Assembly (NCBI GenBank): GCA_022791495.1
Contig: JAAVZE010000101.1
Span: 1-53,105, forward strand
DNA: 53,105 nt
Direction: 5' to 3'
DNA from: Eubacterium sp.
GTDB taxonomy: Bacteria > Bacillota > Clostridia > Lachnospirales > Lachnospiraceae
In this document: positions 19,063 to 27,790 of the stretch, one piece after another
Numbering within the stretch: position 1 is the stretch's first letter
How the letters are laid out: the number at the start of each line of letters is the position of its first letter
Notes under the pieces: model-generated
What the model was told of the DNA's origin: nothing
What the model saw: the letters and a program-made list of their open reading frames with translations, nothing else
Database searches by the model: none
Program-made: the position numbers and the translations under genes

Positions 19063-21618
19063 CTATTCATTTTCTGGCAGAAAACGTGCCAATACCCGTG
19101 TCAAGACGTCCATATCGATGGGTTTGGAAGTATGGGCGTTCATTCCATGATCCAGGCATTTTTTTACGTCTTCGGAAAAGGCATCCGCTGTCATAGCGAT
19201 AATCGGTATATCGGAATCAGAACGATCCAGGGTACGTATTTGAGCACTTGCTTCATACCCAGTCATAATCGGCATCCTTATATCCATAAGTATCGCATCA
19301 TAATAGCCTTCTTCTGAATTCTGAAACATCTCTACACATATCTGGCCATTCTGTGCCCATTCGATTTCCATGCCTATGCTGGTCAGCAGTTCATTGGCAA
19401 TCTCATAGTTGAGGTCATTGTCCTCAGCCAGCAGGATCTTAACACCGTTGAAATCTCTTTTCTTTTTGGTCTGTTCCTGCTGTTTGCCCTGGATCGGCTC
19501 CATAAACTGCATGAGTCCGTGGTACAGGGTGGATTTGAATAATGGTTTGCCAATGAATCCGCTGATTCCAGCGCCTTTGGCATCTTCTTCAATATCGCTC
19601 CAGTCGTAAGCGGATATGAGAAGAATTGGAATGTCGTTACCAAAACGCTTACGCAGCTCCTTTGCAGTTTCGATACCACTCATTCCCTGCATCTTCCAGT
19701 CCAGCAGTACGATCTGATAGTCATTGTGTTTTCTTAGATGATCTTCCACCATCTCAATGGCGGACTGACCGTCAAGGGTCCAATCACATGTGACAGACAT
19801 TTCTTTTAGATTTGCTGCGGTATCTTTGCACAGCTGCTCGTCATCATCTACAAGAAGCATATTCCAGGGGGGAAGAATCATATCTGCTTCTGAGACGGTA
19901 GCCCTTTCCAGGTCAAGGATGACATGGAACTCAGTCCCCTTTTGAGGTTCGCTGTGGACTTCTATGGTTCCTTCCATGGCATCAATAATGTGCTTGTTAA
20001 TTGTCATACCAAGACCGGTTCCTTCTGTTTTGTGTACTCTCAGATTGTCTTCCCGTACAAAGGCGTCAAACATCTTTTCCTGGAATTCCGGCGTCATACC
20101 CATTCCGCTGTCTTTAATATGGAAATGGACGCGTACAAAATTGTCTCCCTTTGGCGATTCCTCCTGATCAACATAGACATGGATCTCACCGCCTTCCGGT
20201 GTGAACTTGAAGGCATTGGACAGGAAGTTGATTAAAACCTGATTCAGCCGTACGCTGTCACAATATACATTCTCAGACAATATGTTGGAGATAAATATAT
20301 CAAATTTCTGATTTTTTGCTTTTACCTGGGGCTGAATTACGCTTACAATACTTTCCATCGCCTCCCGCAGGGAAATCAGTTCTATGTTCAGTGTCATTTT
20401 CCCGCTCTCAATTTTTGACATATCAAGAATGTCATTGATAAGTCCAAGAAGATGTCGGCTGGACAGTGTTATTTTCTTCAGGCAGTTTAATAGCTGCCCT
20501 TTGTTATCAATATTCGCTGTGGCTATCGTGGTCATACCCACAATAGCATTCATAGGAGTGCGGATATCGTGGCTCATATTTGACAGGAACTCACTCTTTG
20601 CCTGGTTTGCTTTAATGGCCTCATTTCGCGCCTGCTTCACTTCCATAAGCTGGTTTTTCGTCAGCTTATAAAATACCACAAATACCACCATAAATATAAT
20701 GTACATCAATGATAATGCTATCAAAAAGGAGTTTAGTCTCTGCTCATCCAGATCAAGTATAATATCATCCAGTGAATCATAGGACATAGCCGTTACCAGA
20801 TACCATTCGGAATAAGAAAGCGGTGTACAATATACACATTTTATCCCCTCATTGGTGGATATGATATCGGAGTACAAAACTCTTTTATTTATCGCATTCT
20901 GAAAATTCTTTACATAATAATCCACGCCTCGTTCATCCGTATCAAGCACCATTTTATCCAAGCGTTCATAATAATTATTCAATACGGCGGTACCGCTCTT
21001 TATGACAAAATCTCCGTTTCTTCTTATAATATGTGAATAAGTCTCGGTATTCTGATCGTCAAGAGAAAGTGTGTCACTTATATATTCAATATCAATGCCG
21101 CCTACCAGTGCCATACTTTTTTTCCCATCGTTCATTTCATACTCGCATGGAATTCCCAGCAGCACAAGTTCTAATTTCGGGTCAGGGGTACTTGCAATCG
21201 CTATTTTTTTATCTCCGTTTTTTAGGGAGGAAAAAAATGGTTCGGAGTCGGCGATGGTTACATCGTCACCGAGAATCAGTTCCACACTGCCATCCTCTGC
21301 ATAAAGGCCTAGAAAGTTAAAATTCCTGGAAGCAGCGCTTTCCGCCATGGTTTTTATCAGTTTATCGCCTTTCAGGGCGCCGCCAGGGGGTGTTGCGTTG
21401 ATCATGCCTTCCACCTGGGACAACTTGATATCCATCGTTGTTTCAAAGTGCTTTGTGATCTCAGTACTCATTCTTTGCATATAAAAATTTCCGATCTTGA
21501 CGGACGTTTCCCTGCTCTTGTCTGCCATGCGGTTCATAAGGAAGATAAATATGCATGCACTTAATATAAATACCAGAATAAAGCTTCCTATAAGAAAGCG
21601 GGATGTTTTGTTTTTCAT
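19063..21618 (-). CDS. Hybrid sensor histidine kinase with two receiver domains
   Basis: An 851-residue membrane sensor. TM1 is at residues ~8-30, an extracellular Cache-like sensor covers ~35-295, and TM2 lies at ~300-320. The HisKA domain has the phospho-His near residue 350 in [19 protein letters not shown]; the ATPase domain has [25 protein letters not shown] and GTGLGMTI. Two receivers follow, the first starting near residue 587 ([16 protein letters not shown]) and the second near 726 ([25 protein letters not shown]). There is no Hpt domain, so the phosphate must pass to a separate protein. The start at 21618 follows AGGTG; the longer frame upstream has no ribosome binding site. Stimulus unknown. 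Confidence 0.93.
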   Translation of the reverse strand: MKNKTSRFLIGSFILVFILSACIFIFLMNRMADKSRETSVKIGNFYMQRMSTEITKHFETTMDIKLSQVEGMINATPPGGALKGDKLIKTMAESAASRNFNFLGLYAEDGSVELILGDDVTIADSEPFFSSLKNGDKKIAIASTPDPKLELVLLGIPCEYEMNDGKKSMALVGGIDIEYISDTLSLDDQNTETYSHIIRRNGDFVIKSGTAVLNNYYERLDKMVLDTDERGVDYYVKNFQNAINKRVLYSDIISTNEGIKCVYCTPLSYSEWYLVTAMSYDSLDDIILDLDEQRLNSFLIALSLMYIIFMVVFVVFYKLTKNQLMEVKQARNEAIKANQAKSEFLSNMSHDIRTPMNAIVGMTTIATANIDNKGQLLNCLKKITLSSRHLLGLINDILDMSKIESGKMTLNIELISLREAMESIVSVIQPQVKAKNQKFDIFISNILSENVYCDSVRLNQVLINFLSNAFKFTPEGGEIHVYVDQEESPKGDNFVRVHFHIKDSGMGMTPEFQEKMFDAFVREDNLRVHKTEGTGLGMTINKHIIDAMEGTIEVHSEPQKGTEFHVILDLERATVSEADMILPPWNMLLVDDDEQLCKDTAANLKEMSVTCDWTLDGQSAIEMVEDHLRKHNDYQIVLLDWKMQGMSGIETAKELRKRFGNDIPILLISAYDWSDIEEDAKGAGISGFIGKPLFKSTLYHGLMQFMEPIQGKQQEQTKKKRDFNGVKILLAEDNDLNYEIANELLTSIGMEIEWAQNGQICVEMFQNSEEGYYDAILMDIRMPIMTGYEASAQIRTLDRSDSDIPIIAMTADAFSEDVKKCLDHGMNAHTSKPIDMDVLTRVLARFLPENE

Positions 21619-21788
21619 GTTATTCACCTCATATATGACTAAAGTACTTTGACCCTGTAGAATACTGTAAATTGTTGTTTGGCTGCCCCTGAATGATTCC
21701 ACGAATTGCTTCGCACTGCGTGACCCTGGTATCATTATATAACAGAAAGGAAAAATCTACAAGACTTGAAAATATCACATTTACTCAA

Positions 21789-21817
21789 TTGATATTGTCT
21801 TAGTAAGTTGCTATAAT
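21789..21817 (+). promoter_or_regulatory. Strong promoter of the eight-gene sensing and export operon
   Basis: TTGATA (21789-21794) and a consensus TATAAT (21812-21817) are separated by exactly 17 bases, 37 bases before the start of the response regulator. No other promoter this good was seen between the genes downstream. Confidence 0.8.
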
Positions 21818-21854
21818 AAATAAAGCATAATTGTTCCCAAAGGAGGCTGGCAGT

Positions 21855-22529
21855 ATGAGTACAAAAATGGCACAGAACAGGGTATTGATCGTGGAGGATG
21901 AGATCTCCATTGCAAAGATGATAGCGATGAATCTGAAAGTGGCGGGTTACGAAACCAGGATGTTTCATGATGGCAGAGAGGCGGCGGAAGCGTTAGAAGA
22001 AGAGCACGACTATGATATTGCCCTGCTGGATGTTATGCTTCCAGGAATGGATGGATTTGCCCTGTTTGAAATTGTCAACTCCTTTGAGATACCAGTTATA
22101 TTTTTGACTGCGAAAGACGATATTAACTCGAAGATACAGGGGCTGCAGGGCGGAGCAGAAGATTATATCGTAAAGCCCTTCGATATGCTGGAGCTTATGG
22201 TGCGGATGGAAAAGGTGCTGGAGAGGACGAAGAAACTCGGAGATGTTATCCGCATTTTGGATGTGGAGATTAATTTTCTGGAGCATTCTGTTAAAAAAAA
22301 TGGCAAGGAGATATTATTGAAGCCCATGGAGTTTGACCTGCTCTGTGTGCTGGCGAGGAATAAAAATATCGCTATATCCAGAGAAGAGCTTCTGCGGCGG
22401 GTGTGGGGAGTGGATTATCTCGGAGAGACGAGAACGGTGGATGTGCATATCGGGCAGCTCCGAAAAAAGCTTTCCTTAAATGACAATATAAAGACTGTTT
22501 CTAAGATGGGTTACCGGCTGGAGGATTAG
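21855..22529 (+). CDS. OmpR-family response regulator of the ABC operon
   Basis: A 224-residue response regulator: receiver with VEDE pocket, phospho-Asp59 in LLDVMLPGMDG, FLTAKDD and the VKPFD switch, then a winged-helix domain (LKPMEFDLLCVLARNKNIAI, REELLRRVWG, VDVHIGQLRKKL). AAAGGAGG is 10 bases upstream of the chosen ATG. First gene of an operon that continues with a kinase, lipoprotein, transporter parts and secreted proteins, so it probably controls its own operon. Confidence 0.92.
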   Translation: MSTKMAQNRVLIVEDEISIAKMIAMNLKVAGYETRMFHDGREAAEALEEEHDYDIALLDVMLPGMDGFALFEIVNSFEIPVIFLTAKDDINSKIQGLQGGAEDYIVKPFDMLELMVRMEKVLERTKKLGDVIRILDVEINFLEHSVKKNGKEILLKPMEFDLLCVLARNKNIAISREELLRRVWGVDYLGETRTVDVHIGQLRKKLSLNDNIKTVSKMGYRLED

Positions 22530-22532
22530 ATC

Positions 22533-23915
22533 ATGAGATTAAAGACAAAGATTATTCTCATCTGCTGTATCAGCACTTTGTGCTCATGTGCTCTCTGCAG
22601 TGTGGCGGTTTATGGTCTGGTAAAAAGAGTTTCACTGGAGGCGGCAGAAGGACAGAGTTTTAAAAATGTGACAGACGGGATTTCACAGCTGGAAGACAGA
22701 TTTATAACAATTAGTGACGACATGAGTTTTTCCCTGGATACAGAAGTACTGAAATACATTCTGAAACAGCATAACGATGATCTGATGGTCTGCTTTTCCA
22801 CAGAAAAGGATGGGGAGGCGATCTATAATGAAACGGTTTTTGAACAGAAGGAGCTGAATGCTTTAGAGTATAGGTATATTTCTGATTCAGATCTGAAGAT
22901 GGCGCAGATGGAGTGGGAAGATCAGCATTTTTTTGTTTATAACACGTATATAGGGAATAAATGTACTCTTTATAAACTGGAGGATATCACCTATGTGTGG
23001 GAGCGTATGAGACTGCTGGGATTCGGGCTGGTCGTTCTGACCTGTATTATCACGATGGCGGTCTGTCTGCTGCTTTTTATGGTGTTAAATAAGGTACTTT
23101 TCCCTCTGCTGCAGTTAAATGCCGGGGCAAAACAGATCGCCAGGGGCCAGTACGATGAGAGAATTCAGGTGGAGAGAAAGGATGAGATCGGAGAACTAAG
23201 CGAGAACTTTAACCAGATGGCGGAAGCGGTGCAGCTCCGCATCGAAAAGCTGAAGGAGACGGAGTGGAAGCGGACATTATTTATGGGAAATCTGACCCAT
23301 GAATTGAAAACTCCCATGACAGCGATCTCCGGATATGCCAGGACACTACTGACAGTAAAACTCCCGGAAGAGGATAAAGAAGAGGCGCTTTCTTATATTT
23401 ATGAAGAAAGCTGCCGGCTGGAGAGACTTTCACGAAAGATGATGGATCTGTTGCTGCTAGAGGAAAATGACAACATTCATTTTGAAGAAATAACGGCAGG
23501 CATTTTATTTCATAGAGCGGTGGAGGCCTGCAGCCATAGTCTGGAGCAGGACGGTATCCGTCTGGAATGTCAGGAAAAAGGAGAAGTTTTTCTGGTGGAT
23601 GCCGACCTGTTTACTGAGGTACTGATCAATCTGATCGACAACGCGAGAAAGGCGAGCCAGAGGGGAGACCGGATCCTTCTTTCCGCCGCAGGGAATAGGA
23701 TCTGTGTCAGAGATTTTGGAACTGGTATTCCAGAAGAGGAGAGGGAGAGGATTCTGGAACCATTTTACATGATCGACAAGTCCAGGAGCAGAAAAAGCGG
23801 CGGCGCCGGACTTGGACTTGCCATCACAGCGATGATACTAAAAAGGCACAACTGCCGCATCCGGATCGAGAGCGAAATGGGACAGGGAACTCAGATGATT
23901 TTACAATTTGTTTAA
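22533..23915 (+). CDS. Sensor histidine kinase of the ABC operon
   Basis: A 460-residue membrane kinase: TM1 residues ~5-28, an extracellular sensor of ~130 residues with no recognised fold, TM2 ~160-188, HAMP (NAGAKQIARGQYDERIQV), HisKA with phospho-His256 in GNLTHELKTPMTAISGYA, and an ATPase domain with NLIDNARKAS, DFGTGI and GGAGLGLAI. It starts three bases after the regulator stop, with GGAGG inside the end of that gene. It should phosphorylate the regulator just upstream. Confidence 0.93.
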   Translation: MRLKTKIILICCISTLCSCALCSVAVYGLVKRVSLEAAEGQSFKNVTDGISQLEDRFITISDDMSFSLDTEVLKYILKQHNDDLMVCFSTEKDGEAIYNETVFEQKELNALEYRYISDSDLKMAQMEWEDQHFFVYNTYIGNKCTLYKLEDITYVWERMRLLGFGLVVLTCIITMAVCLLLFMVLNKVLFPLLQLNAGAKQIARGQYDERIQVERKDEIGELSENFNQMAEAVQLRIEKLKETEWKRTLFMGNLTHELKTPMTAISGYARTLLTVKLPEEDKEEALSYIYEESCRLERLSRKMMDLLLLEENDNIHFEEITAGILFHRAVEACSHSLEQDGIRLECQEKGEVFLVDADLFTEVLINLIDNARKASQRGDRILLSAAGNRICVRDFGTGIPEEERERILEPFYMIDKSRSRKSGGAGLGLAITAMILKRHNCRIRIESEMGQGTQMILQFV

Positions 23916-23998
23916 AAAACAATGAATACTTGATGAATGCGTCCATGTTAGAATGATTTCAACATGGACGTTAGTAATTTTGACAGGAGGGAACAGGC

Positions 23999-25534
23999 AT
24001 GAGAAAAAAATGCATTGCGCTGATGTTATCAGGAATGATGGTTTTAACACTGGCTGGATGCGCCAGCAATCCGGAGAAATCTGTGGTTAAAGAAAAGAAT
24101 ATGGATAAAATGCTGCAGGAGGCACAGAAGACGGGTGATACAAATACTTACAAGCAGATCAAGGAAGAAGTGAAAAAGTATGAGACATACAAGACCCGCA
24201 TTGAGGATAACAAATTAAAGGTTGTTGTTGATGTGGATGCAAAGGTAGAGGTGCCGGAAGTAGAAAAGCTTTCGGTATACCGGGTGCGGGCACAAAAGAT
24301 CAAGCAGGATTTTTTAGACCGCGTTCAAAAGACTCTGACCCCGGGGATGGCTTATTATGACGGCAGTAAAGCTAAGTCCCGGACAAAATCCGATGTCGCC
24401 AAAGAAATAAGAGACTGTAAAAAGGAATTAAATGATGCTAAAAAATCAGGCGATACCGCTATGGCCGAAGAGTATGAAGGTGACATCGCGGAACTGAAAA
24501 AGGAATATGAAAAAGTGCCGGATCATGTGAAGCTTACCGATTATCCGTCCCAGAACAAAATTCTGAGCATAAAGAGCCTGTATGACAGCGATCCGAAAGA
24601 TACGTTCTACAGCTGGCTGCACGACCTGCACGGAGATGGGGAGATGTATTATGGATTGAGCGATGGAAAAGATGGAAACTATCATACCCTGTTTGTGCAG
24701 AATTCTGAAAATTATGGCAACTGCCTGCGGTACGAGAGCAGCAAAAATGGTTATAGTGACAATCTGACATCTGCTGTTGTAGATAATGATTTTCAAATGA
24801 TCACACCGAAAAAGGAGGGGCAGGAACCGGAGTTTTCGATGGTCGATCCAGGGGGAACCATATCTTGTGCCGGCAATGAACCTCTGACCCTGTCTCAGGA
24901 AGAGGCGGAACAGAAGGCGAATACTCTTCTTAAGCAACTGGGACTTGAGGATTATAAATGTTATGAAAAGGGGGTATACTCCCAGCTTTTACAGAATGGA
25001 GATGTGACAGATAAATATAGGAATGTATATCGTTTTCTGTGCCTGAGAAAGCTGGATAATGTGTTTGTCAATAATCAAGCTGGTTTCAAGCTGACAGATG
25101 GCTGGCAGGGCAAAGATTACGTAAAAAAAATGTGGGGAAGCGAAGCGGTAGCCATCGCTGTAAATGACAGTGGCATCGTGGGTTTCCATTATCTCTCTCC
25201 ACTTTCCATAAGTGAAACCGTGGTGAAAGACAGCCGCATAAAGTCCTTTGATGAGATCAAAGAGACCTTTGAGAAAATGGTTGTCATAGAAAATGCAGCA
25301 CAGGATAAGGAGGCAGAGGGAAGTGTATCTGTTAAAGTAACAGATGTAAGTCTCGTATATACCAGAATCAGTGAAAAAGACCGTTTTGATACAGGACTGG
25401 TAGTTCCTGTCTGGAATTTTGAGGGAACGGTGGTGGACGAATACGGAGGTGGAAAGGCGGGGAAAAAGACAGGCAATATCCTTTCCATAAATGCTATCGA
25501 CGGTTCCGTTATAAATCAGGAACTGGGATATTAG
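23999..25534 (+). CDS. Secreted lipoprotein of unknown function (DUF6034-like)
   Basis: A 511-residue lipoprotein: lysine-rich start, hydrophobic core and the lipobox LAGC, so lipid is expected on Cys21. The body is hydrophilic with a lysine-rich helical stretch near residues 125-165 (EIRDCKKELNDAKKSGD) and a large C-terminal part with aromatic strands. It resembles lipoproteins annotated DUF6034 that sit in two-component/ABC clusters of Lachnospiraceae; I am only moderately sure of the family. Its position between the kinase and the membrane proteins suggests an extracellular receptor, chaperone or substrate partner of the transporter. A GGAGG site is nine bases upstream. Confidence 0.75.
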   Translation: MRKKCIALMLSGMMVLTLAGCASNPEKSVVKEKNMDKMLQEAQKTGDTNTYKQIKEEVKKYETYKTRIEDNKLKVVVDVDAKVEVPEVEKLSVYRVRAQKIKQDFLDRVQKTLTPGMAYYDGSKAKSRTKSDVAKEIRDCKKELNDAKKSGDTAMAEEYEGDIAELKKEYEKVPDHVKLTDYPSQNKILSIKSLYDSDPKDTFYSWLHDLHGDGEMYYGLSDGKDGNYHTLFVQNSENYGNCLRYESSKNGYSDNLTSAVVDNDFQMITPKKEGQEPEFSMVDPGGTISCAGNEPLTLSQEEAEQKANTLLKQLGLEDYKCYEKGVYSQLLQNGDVTDKYRNVYRFLCLRKLDNVFVNNQAGFKLTDGWQGKDYVKKMWGSEAVAIAVNDSGIVGFHYLSPLSISETVVKDSRIKSFDEIKETFEKMVVIENAAQDKEAEGSVSVKVTDVSLVYTRISEKDRFDTGLVVPVWNFEGTVVDEYGGGKAGKKTGNILSINAIDGSVINQELGY

Positions 25535-25578
25535 TACAACGAAAATTAAGGGGGCTGCCCAGAGAAAGGATTGCGGCT

Positions 25579-26205
25579 ATGAATAGTTTTGAAACGGATA
25601 TAAAACGGGCATTCTGCAGTATGAATTTTCTCGCGGGGCTGCTGATCGAGTGTATCATTTTATGGCGGGCAGGGTTTGAGTCGGAACTGTTCCAGATCAG
25701 TGTGCCGGTACTTGCCTCTCTGCCCTATTCCACGGCATGGCTTGGCGATTATCAGAGCGGCTACATCAAAGAATACCTGCCCCGGTGTGGGAGAACATCG
25801 TATATACTGGGAAAGTTTCTCGCCTGCGGCATAAGCGGGGGCAGTCTGCTCACAGCAGCATGTTTATTCAGCCTGCTGACCGGCGGCGGAGAGGATGTGG
25901 AGTGGAAGCTGATTCTGATCTTCCTTTCCGGGATGCTGTGGGCGGTGGTGGCAGCGACTCTCGCTGCTGCTGCAAACAGCAGATATGTGGCTTACGGTGG
26001 TGCATTTGTATTGTTTTATATGCTGGTTATATTGTACCAGCGTTATTTTAAGACATTGTACTGCCTGAATCCAGTGGAATGGTATGCCCCGGAACATACG
26101 TGGGTCCTGGGGGACACGGGGGTCGTGGTAATGCTCACCGGGATAATCCTGATCATCGGAATTATCTATTATGAGGTATTAAGGAGGTGTATCGACAGTG
26201 CTTAA
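25579..26205 (+). CDS. Integral membrane protein, probable ABC permease subunit 1
   Basis: A 208-residue polytopic protein with about five to six predicted membrane helices (for example LAGLLIECIILWRAG, LILIFLSGMLWAVVAATLAAA, AFVLFYMLVILY, VVVMLTGIILIIGIIYYEVL). The pattern is that of ABC-2-type permeases, though no strict signature is visible. It overlaps the next membrane gene by eight bases and precedes an ABC ATPase, so the two small membrane proteins probably make a heterodimeric channel. Confidence 0.75.
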   Translation: MNSFETDIKRAFCSMNFLAGLLIECIILWRAGFESELFQISVPVLASLPYSTAWLGDYQSGYIKEYLPRCGRTSYILGKFLACGISGGSLLTAACLFSLLTGGGEDVEWKLILIFLSGMLWAVVAATLAAAANSRYVAYGGAFVLFYMLVILYQRYFKTLYCLNPVEWYAPEHTWVLGDTGVVVMLTGIILIIGIIYYEVLRRCIDSA

Positions 26206-27100
26206 GATCAGACAGATTCTGTACATCGCCCGCTCAAATTTTAGAAAATGGCATAGAAATCCCCAGATTATTATGTGTTTTCTCCTTGCCTTTATATTTT
26301 GTTTTCTGCTGTCTGATAAGGTGATGCAGTTTGCACAGGAACATGGCACGTATCTGCAGGGGATGGAAGCTTTTATATGGACCTTCGGAGACGCCCAGTC
26401 GGTACTCGCCATCTCGATCTTACTGCTTCTTCTTTTTTCAGATATGCCCAGCCTCTCCAATGAAGTACCCTATTTTATGGTAAGAACAGACCGAAGGGTA
26501 TGGATGCTGGGGCAGATCGTATATCTGATATCTGCCACTTTTTGTTTTATGCTCTTTATCCTTTTTGCGACGGTGCTCTTGTCAGCGGGAAGGGCATATC
26601 CGGCAAACTTGTGGAGTGATACGGCGGCAATCTTAGGATATTCGGGCATCGGAGAAAAGATCGCAATTCCCTCATTTGTAAAGGTACTGGAGTTGACAGA
26701 CCCTTACCGCTGTACTTTGCACATCTTTTTATTGATGACGGGCTATGCGGTCTCCATGGCTGGAGTTATTTTGTTTTTAAATCTTTGCAGAAGCAATGGC
26801 GGAATGATAGGTGGTGTGATCTTTAGTGGATTCGGGCTCCTGATGAATCCGGATATCGTGGCGGAATGGTTTGGGATTTCCATGGAGAAGATCCGTTTTG
26901 CCAATATTATAAGCGGCTGGATTTCGCCTCTGAATCATGCCACCTATTATATGCACAGCTTTGGCTATGACAATCTGCCCAAATTGTGGCAGTCCTATCT
27001 GTTCTTTTTGCTGTTTAGTATGATGCTTTTCGCGGTTTCCCTTATGAAAATAAAGAATTACCCATTTTCTTTTACTGGCAGCCAGGCAGCATCGAATTAA
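26198..27100 (+). CDS. Integral membrane protein, probable ABC permease subunit 2
   Basis: A 300-residue polytopic membrane protein with about six helices (IIMCFLLAFIFCFLLS, VLAISILLLLLFS, ISATFCFMLFILFATVLL, IFLLMTGYAVSMAGVILFL, and a last one near FFLLFSMMLFAVSL). Arg and aromatic residues sit between helices 2 and 3 (VRTDRRVWMLGQ), a common feature of ABC-2 permeases. It overlaps the preceding membrane gene. After its stop comes a perfect 22-base palindrome before the ATPase gene. Confidence 0.75.
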   Translation: MLKIRQILYIARSNFRKWHRNPQIIMCFLLAFIFCFLLSDKVMQFAQEHGTYLQGMEAFIWTFGDAQSVLAISILLLLLFSDMPSLSNEVPYFMVRTDRRVWMLGQIVYLISATFCFMLFILFATVLLSAGRAYPANLWSDTAAILGYSGIGEKIAIPSFVKVLELTDPYRCTLHIFLLMTGYAVSMAGVILFLNLCRSNGGMIGGVIFSGFGLLMNPDIVAEWFGISMEKIRFANIISGWISPLNHATYYMHSFGYDNLPKLWQSYLFFLLFSMMLFAVSLMKIKNYPFSFTGSQAASN

Positions 27101-27122
27101 AGCTCAATGGTGCCATTGAGCT
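27101..27122. repeat. Perfect intercistronic palindrome between permease and ATPase genes
   Basis: AGCTCAATGG, TG, CCATTGAGCT: a 10-base perfect stem with a two-base centre starting one base after the permease stop. No T-run follows, so it is not a simple terminator; in RNA it would form a hairpin just before the ATPase ribosome binding site region. Confidence 0.7.
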
Positions 27123-27142
27123 GACATGGAGGGAGATTCATC

Positions 27143-27790
27143 ATGGAAGAAAATACAGGAATCGTAGTAGATCATGTATATAAATCATTTGGAAAAGAGC
27201 AGGTGCTGACCGATGTAAATATCTCAATCCCGCCGGGAAGCATCTATGGGGTAGTGGGAAATAATGGAAGTGGCAAGACGGTACTTATGAAATGCATATG
27301 CGGCTTCATGAAATGTGACAAAGGAAAGATCGTTGTAAATGGCAGGCAGGTGGGGAAAGAAGTAGATTTTCCGGACCGGCTGGGTGTGATCATCGAGACG
27401 CCGGGTTTTATCCCTAATCTGTCTGGATACAAAAACCTCAAGATTCTTGCTGCACTAAAGGGAAGAATTGGAAAATCAGAAATTTGGGAGACGCTGCGAA
27501 GGGTGGGGCTTGATCCAGGCATGAAAAAGCCGGTGTCAAAGTACTCTCTGGGAATGCGTCAGAGGCTGGGCATCGCCCAGGCGATTATGGAAGATCCGGA
27601 TGTGCTTGTCCTGGATGAGCCATTTAACGGGCTGGACCGGTACGGGGTGGTGGAAATCCGGGCGCTGCTCAAAGACTTGAAAGCCGATGGAAAATCTATT
27701 CTGCTGGCAAGCCATAATGCACAGGATATCGAAGAGCTTTGCGATCATGTAAAGGATCTGATGTTGGAAAGGAATGAGATGAATGAGTAG
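27143..27790 (+). CDS. ABC transporter ATP-binding protein
   Basis: A 215-residue ATPase with Walker A GNNGSGKT (residues 39-46), Q-loop in IIETPGF, signature YSLGMRQRLGIAQAIM, Walker B with VLVLDEPFNGLD, and the H-switch in LLASHNAQDIEEL. It is short, with no C-terminal extension. It most resembles single-domain ATPases of bacteriocin/antibiotic or ABC-2-type exporters. It should energise the two membrane proteins just upstream. It overlaps the next gene by eight bases. Confidence 0.95.
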   Translation: MEENTGIVVDHVYKSFGKEQVLTDVNISIPPGSIYGVVGNNGSGKTVLMKCICGFMKCDKGKIVVNGRQVGKEVDFPDRLGVIIETPGFIPNLSGYKNLKILAALKGRIGKSEIWETLRRVGLDPGMKKPVSKYSLGMRQRLGIAQAIMEDPDVLVLDEPFNGLDRYGVVEIRALLKDLKADGKSILLASHNAQDIEELCDHVKDLMLERNEMNE

